The notes: a model not told the origin generated them from the sequence alone. A stretch of DNA of 57,560 nt from CAZEQH01 sp964566875 (GCA_964566875.1 CAZMJM010000001.1:1-57560); one strand, 5' to 3'; positions 16,376 to 25,130 are shown, counted from the stretch's first letter. Program-made: numbers and translations.

Positions 16376-18357
16376 GTTGATGTAGAAATGTTTTCCGGGA
16401 TTATTACTTTTGTTGGCGGGGTGGGTTTTATAAAACTTTCTTCCGGGAAACGAGGGAGGGTATTATCCATAAATTCATGGAAAATCGGACCCGCCAGCGT
16501 CACGGCCGGCTTGGCGGCCATCGGGGCATTGTTGTTGTTGCCTACCCACACTCCGGTCACCAAAGAGGGAGTGTACCCGATGGTCCAGGCGTCCCTATAA
16601 TTCTGGGTGGTTCCCGTTTTTGCTGCGACCTGATAATCTGCGAAGTAAAGATTGGAACGGGATCCAAACATCGGAGACCTGGCTTGGTTATCAGAAAGTA
16701 TGTCGCTGACCATTCTGGCCGCTTCACTGTCTAATACCGCCATAGGCTCTTTCTTATTCTCTTCCAAAACGCGGCCGTTCGCATCTTCTACCTTCAAGAT
16801 GGAGATGGGGGGAACCCTCTTACCGTCGTTAGCAAATACCCCGTAGGCTGAAGTGATATCTAAAAGCTTGACCTCCCATCCCCCAAGAACAATAGAGGGG
16901 CCATAGGGAGGGTTTAAGGTTGTGATGCCCAGGTCTTCGGCGGTTTTAATGCTGGAATTGAGGCCAGCCAGATTCAGGAGGACCTTAACCGAAGGAATGT
17001 TCAAGGATTGAGCCAGTGCCTGCCTCAGGGTAACCTCTCCGCGATAGAGGCCGTCATAGTTCTGGGGGGTGTATTCTTTTCCGCCCCAAATTCCGAAACT
17101 GGTGGGTTCATCAATAACCTTGGTTGTATCGGTATAGCCGTTTTTAAAAGCTGTGGCGTAGACGAAGGGCTTGAAGGCCGAACCCGGCTGCCTTCCCGGA
17201 TTATTTTCTGTACCCACTACCACGTTGAACTTTGGGTCAAATAAGCAGTCCTTGCCGGAGATACAGTCTTCAGGAAAAGGGTCGTCATAATAGTCTCCGG
17301 TGCCGACCGCCATAGCCAGAATCTGACCCGTTTTCGGGTCTATGGAAACCAACCCCGCGTTATAGGCGCCGTATATCTTATTTCTCGCGATGCCGTTTCT
17401 CAGGGTCTCTTCTGCGTCCTGTTGGATTTCCCAATCCAGGGAAGTATATATTTTCAACCCCTTGGCGCGCAAGAATTCTTCGCCGTATTTTTCTTCCAAC
17501 TGCTGTTTTACCCATAAGGTAAAATAAGGGGCTTTTATCTGTAGGGGCTTTTCCGAGAACTCCAGGTTTTCTGCCTTGGCTGACTCAGCCTGTTCGGAGG
17601 TTATGAAGCCTTCCTCTGCCATTCTATCAAGCGCATAATCTTTCCTGGCCAATAGCTCTTCTTTGTTTTGCCCGTAAGGAGAAAGGCGGGAGGGGCCGTT
17701 TATCAAAGCGGCAAGGACGGCAGACTCCGGCAGGGAAATATCTTCCACCGATTTATTAAAATAAGTTTGGCTGGCCGCTTCTACTCCATAGGCGTTTTGT
17801 CCGAACGGTACCTGGTTTAGATACCATTCTAAGATTTGGTCTTTGGAGTATCTCCTATCTAATTCCAGGGAGAGGATTATTTCTCTAAACTTCCTCTCGA
17901 TGGTTTTATCGAGGGTTAAAAAAGTCGACCTTATCAGTTGTTGGTTTATGGTAGAGCCTCCGTAGAGCGGTTTTCCTATTTTAAAATCCGCCAACAGGGA
18001 ACGGATAATGCCCCCGACATCTATACCGAAGTGTTCATAAAAGTGGGCGTCTTCCGTAGCGATGACCGCCTGTTGGAGTTTCTCCGGTATTTGATCTAAG
18101 GGGACCCAGGTCCTTTTTTCTTCCCCATAAACCTCGTAAAGTAAAATCTGACCGGTGCGGTCATAGATTTTTGTCGATTGAGCTAACTGGCGCTCCGAAA
18201 ACAGCTCGGGTCGGGGAAAATCCTTGGCATAATAAAAAAACAGGGAGAGGAAGGCAAACACACCCAACACGAAAACCGCCGCGACCAGTCTTAATCCCAG
18301 CCAGAAACGGCCCTCCTTCTTTTTATAGGTTTTCCTTTTATATTTTCTTTTAGGCAT
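16360..18357 (-). CDS. Class A penicillin-binding protein (PBP1A-type)
   Basis: This 665-residue bifunctional cell-wall synthase polymerises glycan strands and crosslinks peptides outside the membrane. A basic cytoplasmic N-terminus and one membrane helix (about 20-43) precede the GT51 domain, with catalytic TEDAHFYEHFG (E102) and GGSTINQQLIR. The transpeptidase has SAFK (393-396), SLN (451-453) and KTGT (580-583). All catalytic motifs are present and the length is usual. The C-terminal tail is Pro/Thr-rich. Its presence shows peptidoglycan synthesis in this organism and fits the Mur ligase and M23 genes nearby. Confidence 0.96.
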   Translation of the reverse strand: MPKRKYKRKTYKKKEGRFWLGLRLVAAVFVLGVFAFLSLFFYYAKDFPRPELFSERQLAQSTKIYDRTGQILLYEVYGEEKRTWVPLDQIPEKLQQAVIATEDAHFYEHFGIDVGGIIRSLLADFKIGKPLYGGSTINQQLIRSTFLTLDKTIERKFREIILSLELDRRYSKDQILEWYLNQVPFGQNAYGVEAASQTYFNKSVEDISLPESAVLAALINGPSRLSPYGQNKEELLARKDYALDRMAEEGFITSEQAESAKAENLEFSEKPLQIKAPYFTLWVKQQLEEKYGEEFLRAKGLKIYTSLDWEIQQDAEETLRNGIARNKIYGAYNAGLVSIDPKTGQILAMAVGTGDYYDDPFPEDCISGKDCLFDPKFNVVVGTENNPGRQPGSAFKPFVYATAFKNGYTDTTKVIDEPTSFGIWGGKEYTPQNYDGLYRGEVTLRQALAQSLNIPSVKVLLNLAGLNSSIKTAEDLGITTLNPPYGPSIVLGGWEVKLLDITSAYGVFANDGKRVPPISILKVEDANGRVLEENKKEPMAVLDSEAARMVSDILSDNQARSPMFGSRSNLYFADYQVAAKTGTTQNYRDAWTIGYTPSLVTGVWVGNNNNAPMAAKPAVTLAGPIFHEFMDNTLPRFPEESFIKPTPPTKVIIPENISTSTNPTP

Positions 18358-18406
18358 AACATCTACCCATTATAATAATTTTCCACCTTTTTTCAAAAGA
18401 AAATTA

Positions 18407-18426
18407 AAACCCCCTTAAGGGGCTTT
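18407..18426 (-). terminator. Terminator of the acidic small gene
   Basis: CCCC (18411-18414), TTAA loop, GGGG (18419-18422) with an A/T extension past one mismatch, followed on the minus strand by TTTTAATTTTC. It overlaps the stop of the gene at 18425. Confidence 0.55.
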
Positions 18427-18595
18427 AATCTTCATCGAATTCATCATCAACATCATCCCAATCATCATCTTTTTCCTCTTCGTCGTCCGTATCCTCATCG
18501 TCTGACACGTCTATTTCATCTTCCTCCTCATCTTCCATAAATTCATCTTCTTCATCGTTAATAAAAGAGAAGGGAAAATCACCTTGATAAGTCAT
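18425..18595 (-). CDS. Very acidic small protein, unknown function
   Basis: A 56-codon frame opens MTYQGDFPFSFINDEEDEF and continues as an almost uninterrupted Asp/Glu tract ending DEFDED. More than half of the residues are acidic. It occupies the only sizeable gap between the PBP and ruvC genes and ends in its own terminator, which argues that it is expressed. There is no strong ribosome site. Such polyacidic proteins can be intrinsically disordered chaperone-like or nucleic-acid-mimicking factors, but nothing here fixes a role. Low-complexity DNA (GAT/GAA repeats) could also produce such a frame by chance. Confidence 0.5.
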   Translation of the reverse strand: MTYQGDFPFSFINDEEDEFMEDEEEDEIDVSDDEDTDDEEEKDDDWDDVDDEFDED

Positions 18596-18707
18596 AGAAT
18601 TTCTTTAAGGTCCTATCTTTTCCCGACCTTTTCCTTTTATTAAGGAACCTTACAAGGTATTATAATTTTCCAAGAAACTCTGTCAAGGAGGGAGAAGAGG
18701 AAAAAGG

Positions 18708-19181
18708 TTATAAAGAATCTTTTTGTATCAGGTAGGTGATGGCTATGGCCAGGGCGTCGGAAGCGTGGTCCGGCTTCGGGATCTCTTTTAATTTTAAGAT
18801 GCGCTTAATGGTTTTTTGAACATCTTTCTTGTCTGCCCGGCCGTTACCGGTGACGGCCAGTTTAACCTGGAGAGGGGTGAGCTCACATACCGGGAGCCTC
18901 TTCTTGGCTGCCGTCAGCATGATAGAGCCTTTGGCCTGAGAAACGGGAATGGCGGTTTTAAGATTTTTAAAAAAATAGACGTTTTCTATGGCTAAAACGT
19001 CCGGCTGATGTTTTCTTATGACCCGGGACAGCTCGTTATTGATTTGCCTTAATCGCTCTTCGGGGCGGACCTTCGGGGAGGTATGGATAACGTTGTAGTC
19101 CAGGCACTGCAGAGACCTTGTTTTTTTAACTATACCGTATCCCGTGCTGGCTGTGCCCGGGTCAACGCCCAATATAATCAT
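18708..19181 (-). CDS. ruvC: Holliday junction resolvase RuvC
   Basis: The 157-residue endonuclease cuts four-way junctions during recombination. The RNase H-like fold begins MIILGVDPGTASTGYG with catalytic Asp7. AIENVYFFKN supplies the catalytic Glu. The C-terminal KPDHASDALAIAI supplies the last acidic pair. Length is normal. It overlaps yebC by 4 bases, the frequent yebC-ruvC arrangement. ruvA and ruvB are not in the window. Confidence 0.96.
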   Translation of the reverse strand: MIILGVDPGTASTGYGIVKKTRSLQCLDYNVIHTSPKVRPEERLRQINNELSRVIRKHQPDVLAIENVYFFKNLKTAIPVSQAKGSIMLTAAKKRLPVCELTPLQVKLAVTGNGRADKKDVQKTIKRILKLKEIPKPDHASDALAIAITYLIQKDSL

Positions 19182-19912
19182 ACCTTTAGGTCCGAGTATA
19201 CATCCTGAACGTCTTCATTATCATCAAGGGCATCAAAGAGCTTTAAGGCCGAGGCTTTTTTCTTTTCATCCATCTCCACCTCTTTATTCGGCTTCCATTC
19301 CAGGGAACTTGAGTCTATTTTGAAACCCTTATTTTCTAAAGCATTTTTTACCTTCTCCAATTTTTCCGGGGCCGTATAGATATCAAGATAATTTTCTCTC
19401 CATATGGTGTCCTCGGCGCCCGTCTCAATGGCGGTTAACTCAGCCTGGTCCCTCTCCTTAAGCTCTTCTTTCTGTTCATCGATGTTAATCGAGACGCACC
19501 CCTTTCTTTCAAACATCCATCTTACCGCCCCCTCGGCCACTAATTTGCCGTTATACTGGGTGAGGATTTTTTTAATTTCAGCCAATGCCCTTTTACGGTT
19601 GTCCGTGATTCCTTCAACAATCAGGGCTATCCCCTCCGGCCCATAAGCATCAAAGGCAAATTCTTCCAACTTCCCGCTGGGAAGTTCTCCCGTAGCGCGC
19701 TTGATAGCCCTTTCAATATTGTCATTGGGCATGTTGTATGTATGGGCTTTATCTATCGCCATTCTTAAAGAAGAGTTAGTCTCCGGATTAGACCCTCCTT
19801 CCCTCACCGCGACCACAATTAGCCGGGAAACCTTAGAAAAAGCCTTACTCCTCTTCTGGGCGTCCATTTCTTTTTGATGCTTGACGGTTCTTGCGTGAGA
19901 ATGTCCTGACAT
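19178..19912 (-). CDS. yebC: YebC/PmpR-family regulatory protein
   Basis: The 244-residue protein starts MSGHSHARTVKHQKEMDAQK (family form SGHSKW..I...K...D..R) and contains AVREGGSNPETNSSLRMAIDKA, DNIERAIKRATG and YGPEGIALIVEGITDN, all diagnostic. YebC homologues were named as transcription regulators, and recent work on the family links several to relief of ribosome stalling. The usual third residue pair SKW is replaced by SHA here. Cotranscribed with ruvC. Confidence 0.95.
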   Translation of the reverse strand: MSGHSHARTVKHQKEMDAQKRSKAFSKVSRLIVVAVREGGSNPETNSSLRMAIDKAHTYNMPNDNIERAIKRATGELPSGKLEEFAFDAYGPEGIALIVEGITDNRKRALAEIKKILTQYNGKLVAEGAVRWMFERKGCVSINIDEQKEELKERDQAELTAIETGAEDTIWRENYLDIYTAPEKLEKVKNALENKGFKIDSSSLEWKPNKEVEMDEKKKASALKLFDALDDNEDVQDVYSDLKV

Positions 19913-19985
19913 GTTTGTTTGGTAATTATTAGTTGATAAATTTCGTTAAAGCAAACTTGCTCTTTCAACTTTAACCCATTTTCCT

Positions 19986-21212
19986 TTAAAAATCAAACTT
20001 TCTATCGGCTGCCTCGCTACCCCTTCTCAGGAAGTTTTTCCAAATCAGAACCGCGGCGGCAGAGACACAGGATGTCAAAAAGGCGGTTAGGAAAACATTA
20101 ACAAAACCGGCATTAAAGGTCTTAAAGGCCAGGGCCTGCTTCGTTCCGGATGCTTTTTCCGGGACGGAAGACGGCAGCGCCTGTTCTTTGGAAGAAAGGT
20201 CAGCCATCTCTTGTTCCCTGCTGTCTGGGTTCGGAAGTATATTTTCTTCTCCCGGGGTCGGGGCGCCAGTCCACCCCCACTCGCCATTAATCAGGCTGTA
20301 AGATTCACCGGTGGGCGCTTTTCCGTAGCTGACCTGGTCAATCTTTTTTCCGTCGGGCCCTATAAGATAAAGACCGTCTCCTTCGTTGTTCAGGGTGATG
20401 CCTGTTTCCCGGCGGCTCAAAACAATAAATTCGCCTGGTTCCACCGCGGCTTCCGGTCCGAAGGCGTATGTTTTTGTCCGGCCCGCCTGGTCGATGAGCT
20501 TCCAGTCGGCTAGGCTGACCCGATAGGAATCTTGGTTTAAAAGTTCAATCCATTCTTCGTCTTCATCCCGGCCCGAAGGTGAGGGCAACAGCTCCGTCAA
20601 GACGATGTCTCCCGGGGAAGAGCCAGAATCCGGTACCTGAATGATTTCCCGCGCCAAGCCCTGGCTGTTTTCCCTGCCCGGAGTCCCTCCCTCAAGGAAA
20701 GAACTCTGCCAGTTTTTACTGTCCCCGCTTCCTTCGGGCACCTTCCTTTCCATGGTTCTCTTGGTGGCGTTGTCCCCATAAAACCAGCCGCCGGTGCAGT
20801 CAAGCTTATCTATAAGACGGCCGTCAGGCATCAAGAGCCTTATCTGTTCTCCGCCGTTGTTTAAGGCGCCGGTATATATCTGGTCGGCGGGTATTTTGGG
20901 GAGGGTGTTGTCGTCTGTCCGTTCCAAGATGAAAAACCCGGAAGGGGAAATTTCCCCGGACAATTCTACGGCGGGGCTGCCGTCGCCAGCCTCCACCTTC
21001 CAGTCGGTGAGGTCGATTGTTGCTGCCGTGTTATTGTACAATTCCATCCATTCGTCGGCGGCCGATCCAACCGTTCCCATCCAGGCGATTTCATTGATGA
21101 CGACGTCCAGAGGAGAGGCCGCTCCCAGCGGGAAAGGAGAAAAAATAAAAAGCAGGACTAGGCCTGCCGTAACGACGAAAACTGGAAACTTCCCTCTTGA
21201 CAAATTTTTCAT
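19986..21212 (-). CDS. Surface protein with two lamin-tail (LTD) domains and C-terminal membrane anchor
   Basis: The 408-residue protein has an N-terminal signal sequence (about residues 9-31). The first LTD domain reads VVINEIAWMG..DEWMELYNN and LTDWKVE. A linker carries the KNWQSSFLEGGTPG motif. The second LTD domain reads IVLTELLPSPSG..EEWIELLN and LADWKLID. A disordered region and a C-terminal membrane helix (about 365-390) with a basic end follow. LTD domains are immunoglobulin-like beta modules common on CPR and other bacterial surfaces, often beside nucleases. The layout implies an extracellular protein held at the membrane. Binding target unknown. Confidence 0.85.
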   Translation of the reverse strand: MKNLSRGKFPVFVVTAGLVLLFIFSPFPLGAASPLDVVINEIAWMGTVGSAADEWMELYNNTAATIDLTDWKVEAGDGSPAVELSGEISPSGFFILERTDDNTLPKIPADQIYTGALNNGGEQIRLLMPDGRLIDKLDCTGGWFYGDNATKRTMERKVPEGSGDSKNWQSSFLEGGTPGRENSQGLAREIIQVPDSGSSPGDIVLTELLPSPSGRDEDEEWIELLNQDSYRVSLADWKLIDQAGRTKTYAFGPEAAVEPGEFIVLSRRETGITLNNEGDGLYLIGPDGKKIDQVSYGKAPTGESYSLINGEWGWTGAPTPGEENILPNPDSREQEMADLSSKEQALPSSVPEKASGTKQALAFKTFNAGFVNVFLTAFLTSCVSAAAVLIWKNFLRRGSEAADRKFDF

Positions 21213-21225
21213 AATATATTAAAAT
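21197..21225 (+). promoter_or_regulatory. Promoter of the structured RNA at 21.2 kb
   Basis: TTGACA (21197-21202), 17-base spacer, TAAAAT (21220-21225). It is consensus spaced, on the plus strand against two minus-strand genes, and points into the structured region. Confidence 0.65.
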
Positions 21226-21231
21226 AAAGAT

Positions 21232-21363
21232 ACATAAAGCCCCAAGGCTGGGGGTTAGGAGTTTTTCTTAGTTGGACAGCTTGGCTTCGGCGAAGCTGTT
21301 CCTCGGAAAAGTTCTAAACTTTGCGTTCCCAATACCTAAGTCGACCCCCAGCCCTGGGGTTTT
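21232..21363 (+). ncRNA. Candidate structured non-coding RNA, family unknown
   Basis: About 130 bases with a predicted three-helix fold. The closing helix pairs CCCCA-GGCTGGGGGT-TAGG (from 21240) with CCTA-ACCCCCAGCC-TGGGG (to 21359), with small bulges. An inner hairpin pairs GGACAGCTT (21274-21282) with AAGCTGTTCC through a C-UUCG-G tetraloop. A second inner hairpin pairs AAGTT with AACTT inside GGAA/TTCC (about 21305-21329). The last helix is followed by TTTTATT, giving an intrinsic terminator. A strong plus-strand promoter precedes it and there is no open frame. It does not show SRP, tmRNA, 5S or RNase P signatures. A 6S-like regulator is possible, but not shown. Confidence 0.65.
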
Positions 21364-22699
21364 ATTGTTCTCCCGCCACCCTCTCTACTTCTTCGAGGGT
21401 GGTAACTCCCTGTAAAACCTTAACGATCCCGTCCTGATACATAGTAGTCATACCCGTTTTTTCGGCCTTCTCCCTGAGGCCGGCGATTGAAGGTGAAGTC
21501 AGAATAAATTTCTCCATTGCATCGTCTATAATAAGGGCCTCATAAATGCCCGTTCGCCCCCGGTAACCCGTAAAATTGCAGTCCTTGCAGCCTACCGCCC
21601 TGGGAATAACCAGGGAGGCGCTTGCCCTGGGAATCTTTAATCTGCCCGATAGGCCAATGAGGGCCTTTTTTATTTTTTCCAACTGCGAAGAGGAGACTTT
21701 TTCCTTTTCCGAACAGTCTTGGCAGACTTTTCTCACCAGTCTTTGAGCTATGACCAAATTTATGGCAGGCGCTATATTAACCGGTTTTTCTCCCAGGGAC
21801 TGCAGTCGGGCGATGGTACCGGCCGCGTCATTGGTATGCAGGGTGGAAAAGACCAGGTGGCCGGTAAGGGCGGCCTGGAGGGCGATATTGGCGGTTTCCA
21901 GGTCCCTTATTTCTCCCACCAGCACCACGTCCGGGTCCTGTCTCATGATGGATCTCAGGCCGTTGGCAAAATCATATCCTTTTTCCGGACTGACCTGGGT
22001 CTGGGATATTCCCTTAAGATGATATTCTATCGGGTCTTCAATGGTTATAACCTTGTTCTCCGGGTTCTGTACCTTCTTTAAAAATGCATAAAGGGTCGTG
22101 GTCTTTCCAGAACCGGTGGGGCCCGTTACAATAACCATTCCGTTGGGCCTGTTGATTTCCTTATTGAATAAGGCAAACAGGTCTTCTCTCAGCCCCAGAG
22201 CTTCCAGGTCAATCAGGCTCTTGGGGTTTAAGATTCTGAGAACAATGGTTTCCCCGTATTCCGTGGGAAGGGTGGAGGTTCTTATCTCCACCTCATAGAA
22301 TTTAACTATGGCCTGCTCTGTATTTTCAGGGACGGCAATAGAAAATCGGCCGTCTTGAGGCCGATCAGTGATATTCAATTTGAGTCCGGAAAGAAGTTTT
22401 ATCCTTGAAACAAGTTTTTCATAGAGCTCCCGTTCAAGCGAGGTGACCTCCTGTAAAAGTCCGTCAACCCTCACCCGGATTTTCGCTTTCTCTTCTTTAG
22501 GTTCCAGGTGAACATCAGAGACGTTCAGGTTGATGGCGCCCGCCAGGGTTATCTCTACTATCTCCGTCAGCCTCTGCTGCAGAGACTTTTCCAAATAATC
22601 CTTGAGCGCGGGCACGTTCTTTACTTTTTCCTGCAGCTCCTTGAGAATTTCAACGGGAATCTTGACCTCACCCGTTATTTTTTTTGAAATTCCAGCCAT
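21362..22699 (-). CDS. pilB: PilB/GspE-type secretion ATPase, N-terminally short
   Basis: The 445-residue hexameric ATPase powers type IV pilus or type II-like assembly at the cytoplasmic membrane. It has the N2 domain (ASDVHLEP-like NVSDVHLEPKEE), Walker A GPTGSGKTTT, the Asp box, Walker B VLVGEIRD and the His box. The C-terminal tetracysteine zinc site (CQDC and CKDCNFTGYRGRTGIYEAL) marks PilB rather than PilT. It lacks the usual N1 domain of roughly 100-150 residues. No pilC, pilM or pilin gene is adjacent, so the rest of the machine must be elsewhere. Its stop codon overlaps the end of the opposing RNA gene. Confidence 0.9.
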   Translation of the reverse strand: MAGISKKITGEVKIPVEILKELQEKVKNVPALKDYLEKSLQQRLTEIVEITLAGAINLNVSDVHLEPKEEKAKIRVRVDGLLQEVTSLERELYEKLVSRIKLLSGLKLNITDRPQDGRFSIAVPENTEQAIVKFYEVEIRTSTLPTEYGETIVLRILNPKSLIDLEALGLREDLFALFNKEINRPNGMVIVTGPTGSGKTTTLYAFLKKVQNPENKVITIEDPIEYHLKGISQTQVSPEKGYDFANGLRSIMRQDPDVVLVGEIRDLETANIALQAALTGHLVFSTLHTNDAAGTIARLQSLGEKPVNIAPAINLVIAQRLVRKVCQDCSEKEKVSSSQLEKIKKALIGLSGRLKIPRASASLVIPRAVGCKDCNFTGYRGRTGIYEALIIDDAMEKFILTSPSIAGLREKAEKTGMTTMYQDGIVKVLQGVTTLEEVERVAGEQ

Positions 22700-22807
22700 A
22701 AAGATTTAAAATGAAAAACAGTAAAAACTTGATTAGTTGAATTTATCTTATTCTATTTTAAAAGTCAATCTTAATAAAATACCGTATGGTAATAAACTCC
22801 AGGAACC

Positions 22808-23263
22808 ATGGAAACAAAAGAAGAATACAGGTCGCATAGCGCCTCTCAAACCAGGCAGCTTGGCGAAAAGGCCGCGCGTCGGATATTGGCGGAAGGAAGG
22901 GGCGGGGCAGCCAGGGTAATAGCACTGACGGGAGAACTGGGGGGAGGAAAAACAACCTTTGTCCAGGGTTTCGCCCGTGGGCTGAGGATAACAGAAAGGG
23001 TCCTTAGCCCGACCTTCGTCATCCTCAAAAAGTTTGAAGTTGCCGCCTCAGAATTTTCTTTTTTTTATCACCTGGACTGTTACCGCATCCAGGGCAAAAA
23101 AGACATCCTGGCATTGGGTTTCCAGGAAATAATTTCAGAACCAGGCAATATTGTGGTTGTAGAATGGGCGGAAAAACTGGAGGATATTCTCCCGGCCGAC
23201 GCCGTTAACGTTTTCTTCGGGATGGGCGAAGAAAACGAGAGAGTGATTAAAATAAAATGGTAG
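22808..23263 (+). CDS. tsaE: tRNA threonylcarbamoyladenosine synthesis ATPase TsaE
   Basis: The 151-residue P-loop protein is needed with TsaB and TsaD to make t6A37 in ANN-decoding tRNAs. It shows GELGGGKTTFVQGFARGL (Walker A), SPTFVILK and FYHLDCYRI, then the Walker B-like VVVEWAEKL. All family motifs and length are normal. The last 7 bases overlap the exonuclease gene. TsaB, TsaC and TsaD are not in the window. Confidence 0.95.
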   Translation: METKEEYRSHSASQTRQLGEKAARRILAEGRGGAARVIALTGELGGGKTTFVQGFARGLRITERVLSPTFVILKKFEVAASEFSFFYHLDCYRIQGKKDILALGFQEIISEPGNIVVVEWAEKLEDILPADAVNVFFGMGEENERVIKIKW

Positions 23264-24207
23264 AAGAGAACACAAAACTAGTTATCATTGATGCCAATTC
23301 TGTTCTTCACAGGGCTTTTCATGCCCTGCCCCCGTTAACCGGCAAGGACGGCCAGCCCGTCGGTGCCGTCTACGGATTCTTATTGGTATTTTTAAAGGTA
23401 ATCGGCGAATTCCAGCCTGGATTTTTGGTGACCTGTTTTGATTATCCGGCCCCCACCTTTCGTCATGAAAAGTTTGAGGATTATAAGGCCCAGAGACCTC
23501 CTACTCCGCGAGATCTGGCTGCCCAGATACCCCAAATCAAGGAAATCTTAACTCTTTTTTCCGTCCCGGTTTTAGAGAAAAAAGGCTTTGAGGCAGACGA
23601 CCTGATAGGAACGGTCAGTGGCCTGTTTCCCGGCAGAGAAAAATTTTCAGCCGCGGAGACGGTCATCGTCAGCGGAGATAAAGACTTACTCCAGCTTGTT
23701 GATAAAAAGACTAAGGTTTATCTCTTGACCAGGGGGGTGAAAAACGCCGACCTCTACGGCGAGGAGCTGGTGAGAGAAAAGTACTCTGGCCTGAATCCCG
23801 GGCAGCTGGTTGGCTTAAGGGCCTTGGCGGGAGATGCTTCCGATAACATTCCCGGTGTGACAGGGATAGGGAAAAAGACCGCCTTGAGACTCCTGACGGA
23901 GTTCGGCTCTATTGAAAATCTTTATAATAGTCTGGGAGGGAGGGCAGAAGAGCCGCCTATAACTCCCAGGATTAAAAAGCTATTGCTGGCAGAAAAAGAA
24001 AAAGCATTCTTGAGCCGGGAATTAGCGCAGATTAAAAGGGATGTGCCAATAGACCTTTCCGCCAAAGAAAGCCGGTGGGGGAACTATGACCGCCAGGGGG
24101 TGGTAGAAGCTTTTCAAAAGTTGGGATTTAAGACCTTGATAAAAAGGATTGTCCCGGGACAGAGAAGTCCCGAAACCTCCCGCGAAAAAACGATGAAACT
24201 GCTGTAA
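23257..24207 (+). CDS. Stand-alone 5'-3' exonuclease (PolI N-terminal domain family)
   Basis: The 316-residue structure-specific flap nuclease is equivalent to the first domain of DNA polymerase I and likely removes RNA primers and repair flaps. It has IIDANSVLHRAFHALPP at the start, CFDYPAPTFRHEKFEDYKAQR, the metal-binding EADDLIGT and VIVSGDKDLLQL, and the DNA-binding helix-3-turn motif DASDNIPGVTGIGKKTA. It stops shortly after this domain, with no proofreading or polymerase parts, as seen in many CPR genomes. It overlaps tsaE by 7 bases. Confidence 0.93.
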   Translation: MVEENTKLVIIDANSVLHRAFHALPPLTGKDGQPVGAVYGFLLVFLKVIGEFQPGFLVTCFDYPAPTFRHEKFEDYKAQRPPTPRDLAAQIPQIKEILTLFSVPVLEKKGFEADDLIGTVSGLFPGREKFSAAETVIVSGDKDLLQLVDKKTKVYLLTRGVKNADLYGEELVREKYSGLNPGQLVGLRALAGDASDNIPGVTGIGKKTALRLLTEFGSIENLYNSLGGRAEEPPITPRIKKLLLAEKEKAFLSRELAQIKRDVPIDLSAKESRWGNYDRQGVVEAFQKLGFKTLIKRIVPGQRSPETSREKTMKLL

Positions 24208-24320
24208 ACTCATGGGCATTTCTTTCCCTGATGGGCGGCCGGGATTTCCCGTACTAAAACAGGGATACTAAAAATGTTATATTGTATTAAGATACATATT
24301 AAATTGGTTTTTCAACAATA

Positions 24321-25052
24321 ATGGCTCCCAGGCCTAAGGCAAAAGTCAGCATAAGCACCAAACTCCTTTTATTCACCCTGTTTTTTACCATTATTCCGCT
24401 CCTTATTACGGCCGCCCTTATCATCTACACCTATCAGGATCTAATCAAGGTTCTTCTGACCGGAGGAGGCGTTCAGGTCAGTGAGGAGGTAATGGTTGGA
24501 CTTTCAACCGCCCTGGATAACGCCCGCATCCAGGCTACCCTGACGGTTTTCATAGTCATCATTCTCACCCTGTTTGGAAACATCTTAACGTCCAGGGGAT
24601 TTAGCCGGCCCCTTCAAAAGCTTATCAAGGGTATCCAGGAGATTTCCAAGGGCAACCTTGATTTTAAGATACAGACCGGTTCTCAAGACGAATGGGGCGA
24701 CCTGGCGTCTCATTTCAACAATATGACCCATGAATTAAAGTCAGCCCAGAAAGCCCTGGAGGTGGCCAAAAAAGATTTGGAGCGCAAGGTTAAGGAGCGG
24801 ACGCTCGAATTAGAGAAAACAATGACGGCTTTAGAGGAAGCTAAGACGACGTTAGAGATTAAGGTGCAGGCCAGAACCAGGGAGTTAGCAGAGCTCAATA
24901 AAAATCTGGACGGGCAAATCAAGCAGAGAACCAAAGAACTGGAGGATAAGGTAACGGAATTAGAGAGGTTCAGGGAGATAGCGGTCGGAAGGGAAATGAA
25001 GATGGTGGAGCTCAAGAAGGAGCTGGACCAGCTTAAGAAAAAAAAGGATTAG
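24321..25052 (+). CDS. Membrane HAMP-domain coiled-coil protein without kinase domain
   Basis: The 243-residue protein has a membrane helix at about 14-34, a short outside loop of about 40 residues, and a second helix at about 74-92. A HAMP domain follows (SRPLQKLIKGIQEISKGNLD), then a long coiled coil with repeated (K/R)-ERTLELE, ARTRELAEL, QRTKELEDK units to the end. It resembles the sensor half of a histidine kinase with the catalytic part missing. The kinase is encoded 78 bases downstream as a soluble protein, so the two may form a split receptor. Family-level function is signal transduction; the ligand is unknown. Confidence 0.8.
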   Translation: MAPRPKAKVSISTKLLLFTLFFTIIPLLITAALIIYTYQDLIKVLLTGGGVQVSEEVMVGLSTALDNARIQATLTVFIVIILTLFGNILTSRGFSRPLQKLIKGIQEISKGNLDFKIQTGSQDEWGDLASHFNNMTHELKSAQKALEVAKKDLERKVKERTLELEKTMTALEEAKTTLEIKVQARTRELAELNKNLDGQIKQRTKELEDKVTELERFREIAVGREMKMVELKKELDQLKKKKD

Positions 25053-25130
25053 GCCTGCCCCCAAGTTGTTAAAAGTGATTAATTTGATAGAATAAGGTAT
25101 TACCCGTTAATAACAACAACCATTCCTAAA

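Noticed and set aside
21232..21363. SRP (4.5S), 5S, tmRNA or RNase P RNA identity for the RNA at 21.2 kb
   Set aside because: No GGAAGCAGC SRP loop, 5S loop, tmRNA tRNA-like ends or RNase P GAAAGUCC core is present.
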